From the NCBI GenBank assembly GCA_965262505.1, contig CBDHFM010000030.1:372001-436000 (forward strand): a stretch of 64,000 nucleotides of DNA, given 5' to 3'. Shown here one piece after another: positions 63,361-64,000 of this stretch. Position 1 is the stretch's first letter. Each line of letters opens with the position of its first letter. Under the pieces are notes generated by a model, which saw nothing but the letters and a program-made list of their open reading frames with translations, had not been told where the DNA came from and searched no databases. Source of the DNA: JACPPO01 sp965262505. Its GTDB lineage: Bacteria > Acidobacteriota > Vicinamibacteria > Vicinamibacterales > UBA2999. The translations under genes and the position numbers were made by a program.

Positions 63361-64000
63361 ATGATCGTCGCGATCGCCAATCAAAAAGGAGGCGTCGGCA
63401 AAACCACGACGGCCGTGAATCTTGCCGCGGCCCTCGCCATGCGCGGCCGGAAGACGCTCCTCGTCGATCTCGACCCGCAGGCCAATAGCAGTATCTCGTT
63501 CCTCGATCACGCCGCGGTCGGCCGCAGCACCTACGACGCGATCGCGGAGGCGGACTGCTCGCTCGCTGACGTCATCCAGCCGTCGACACTCCCAAACCTG
63601 TTCGTTGCGCCGGCGCGCATCGGTCTGGCCAAGCTTGAGGCGCGGCTGGTCGGGGAGCTCGATGCACACTTCAAGCTGAAGGACAAGATCGCGAAGCTCG
63701 ATGGCGAGTACGCACACATCGTGATCGATTGCCCGCCGGCGCTCGGACTGTTGACGGTTAACGCGCTCGTGGCGGCGACGTACCTGTTGATCCCGATTCA
63801 GTCGTCGTACTTCGCGCTCGAGGGGACCGACGACCTGCTGGAGACAATTGAGAAGGTCCGGCAGCGGCCGAACCCGGCGCTGCGCATTCTCGGCGTCGTC
63901 GTCACGATGCACGACAAGCGCACGGCGCTTGCGCGTGACATCCGGGAGCAGATTCAGAAGGTGTTTGGCGGCAAGGTCTTCAACACGGTGATCGCCAGGA
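63361..64000 (+). CDS. parA: ParA-family chromosome partitioning ATPase (3' end outside window)
   Basis: The frame is open from ATG 63361 to the window end (213 codons). The deviant Walker A is IANQKGGVGKTTTAVNLAAA, then VDLDPQANSSISF (A' motif), HIVIDCPPALGLLTVNAL (Walker B) and IPIQSSYFALEG. It lacks an N-terminal HTH, so it is the chromosomal Soj type. parB is expected beyond the edge. The 277 bp before it holds no gene and no clear parS. Confidence 0.95.
   Translation, partial: MIVAIANQKGGVGKTTTAVNLAAALAMRGRKTLLVDLDPQANSSISFLDHAAVGRSTYDAIAEADCSLADVIQPSTLPNLFVAPARIGLAKLEARLVGELDAHFKLKDKIAKLDGEYAHIVIDCPPALGLLTVNALVAATYLLIPIQSSYFALEGTDDLLETIEKVRQRPNPALRILGVVVTMHDKRTALARDIREQIQKVFGGKVFNTVIAR

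Noticed and set aside
1..64000. CRISPR array or Cas genes
   Set aside because: No regularly spaced repeats and no cas-like proteins were seen; the dispersed repeats found are single copies or minisatellites.

Overview
The window is GC-rich, densely coded chromosomal DNA of a Gram-negative (diderm) bacterium: it carries Lpt, Tol-Pal, RND and outer-membrane beta-barrel genes. The mix of housekeeping genes, the NMO-KS-AT polyketide synthase remnant and the protein style point to Acidobacteriota, perhaps Vicinamibacteria. That placement is inference; no rRNA gene is present to test it.

Layout. 1-4.4 kb: end of an RND efflux pump gene and its outer-membrane channel. 4.4-6.1 kb: a beta-barrel protein and a serine-hydrolase-like protein that has lost its catalytic residues. 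6.1-8.1 kb: a DUF4390 gene split by an IS3-family element. 8.2-18.1 kb: bacilliredoxin, acylphosphatase, apt, tRNA-Arg(CCT), a TPR membrane protein, an orphan peptide-binding lipoprotein, mutS, tsaB, rimI, a DUF465 protein, psd and pssA. 18.1-24.3 kb: an accessory patch with a small lipoprotein, an IS701-family element and a 1334-residue NtrY-like histidine kinase, bounded by direct copies of a ~45 bp repeat. 24.3-34.8 kb: aminotransferase, a BamB-like propeller, guaA, dnaE, accA, recJ.

34.8-47.5 kb is a decaying accessory region. It held an acyl carrier protein, a fatty acyl-AMP ligase, a large NMO-NMO-KS-AT-ACP polyketide synthase of the HglE/PfaA type, a chalcone-isomerase-like gene and a FadL-type porin. 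Two insertion sequences, two in-frame stops, frameshifts and deletions have broken most of it. A 26 bp sequence, 25/26 identical and inverted, lies at both edges of the region.

47.5-64 kb is conserved again: a fused LptC-LptA protein, lptB, rpoN, rapZ, a mannose-type EIIA, a 73-residue unknown, a cupin, then (minus strand) tolQ-tolR-tolA/tonB-tolB-pal-cpoB-ssb, then recN, miaB, a bifunctional-nuclease-family gene and the start of parA.

The main result is that four insertion sequences of four families can be delimited to the base with their target duplications. Three interrupt genes whose reading frame is restored when the element is removed in silico. The fourth sits exactly on the histidine kinase stop codon and regenerates it. 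Short dispersed repeats (REP-like palindromes, G-run minisatellites, the 26 bp and 45 bp repeats) are a second theme, and several lie inside or next to coding starts.
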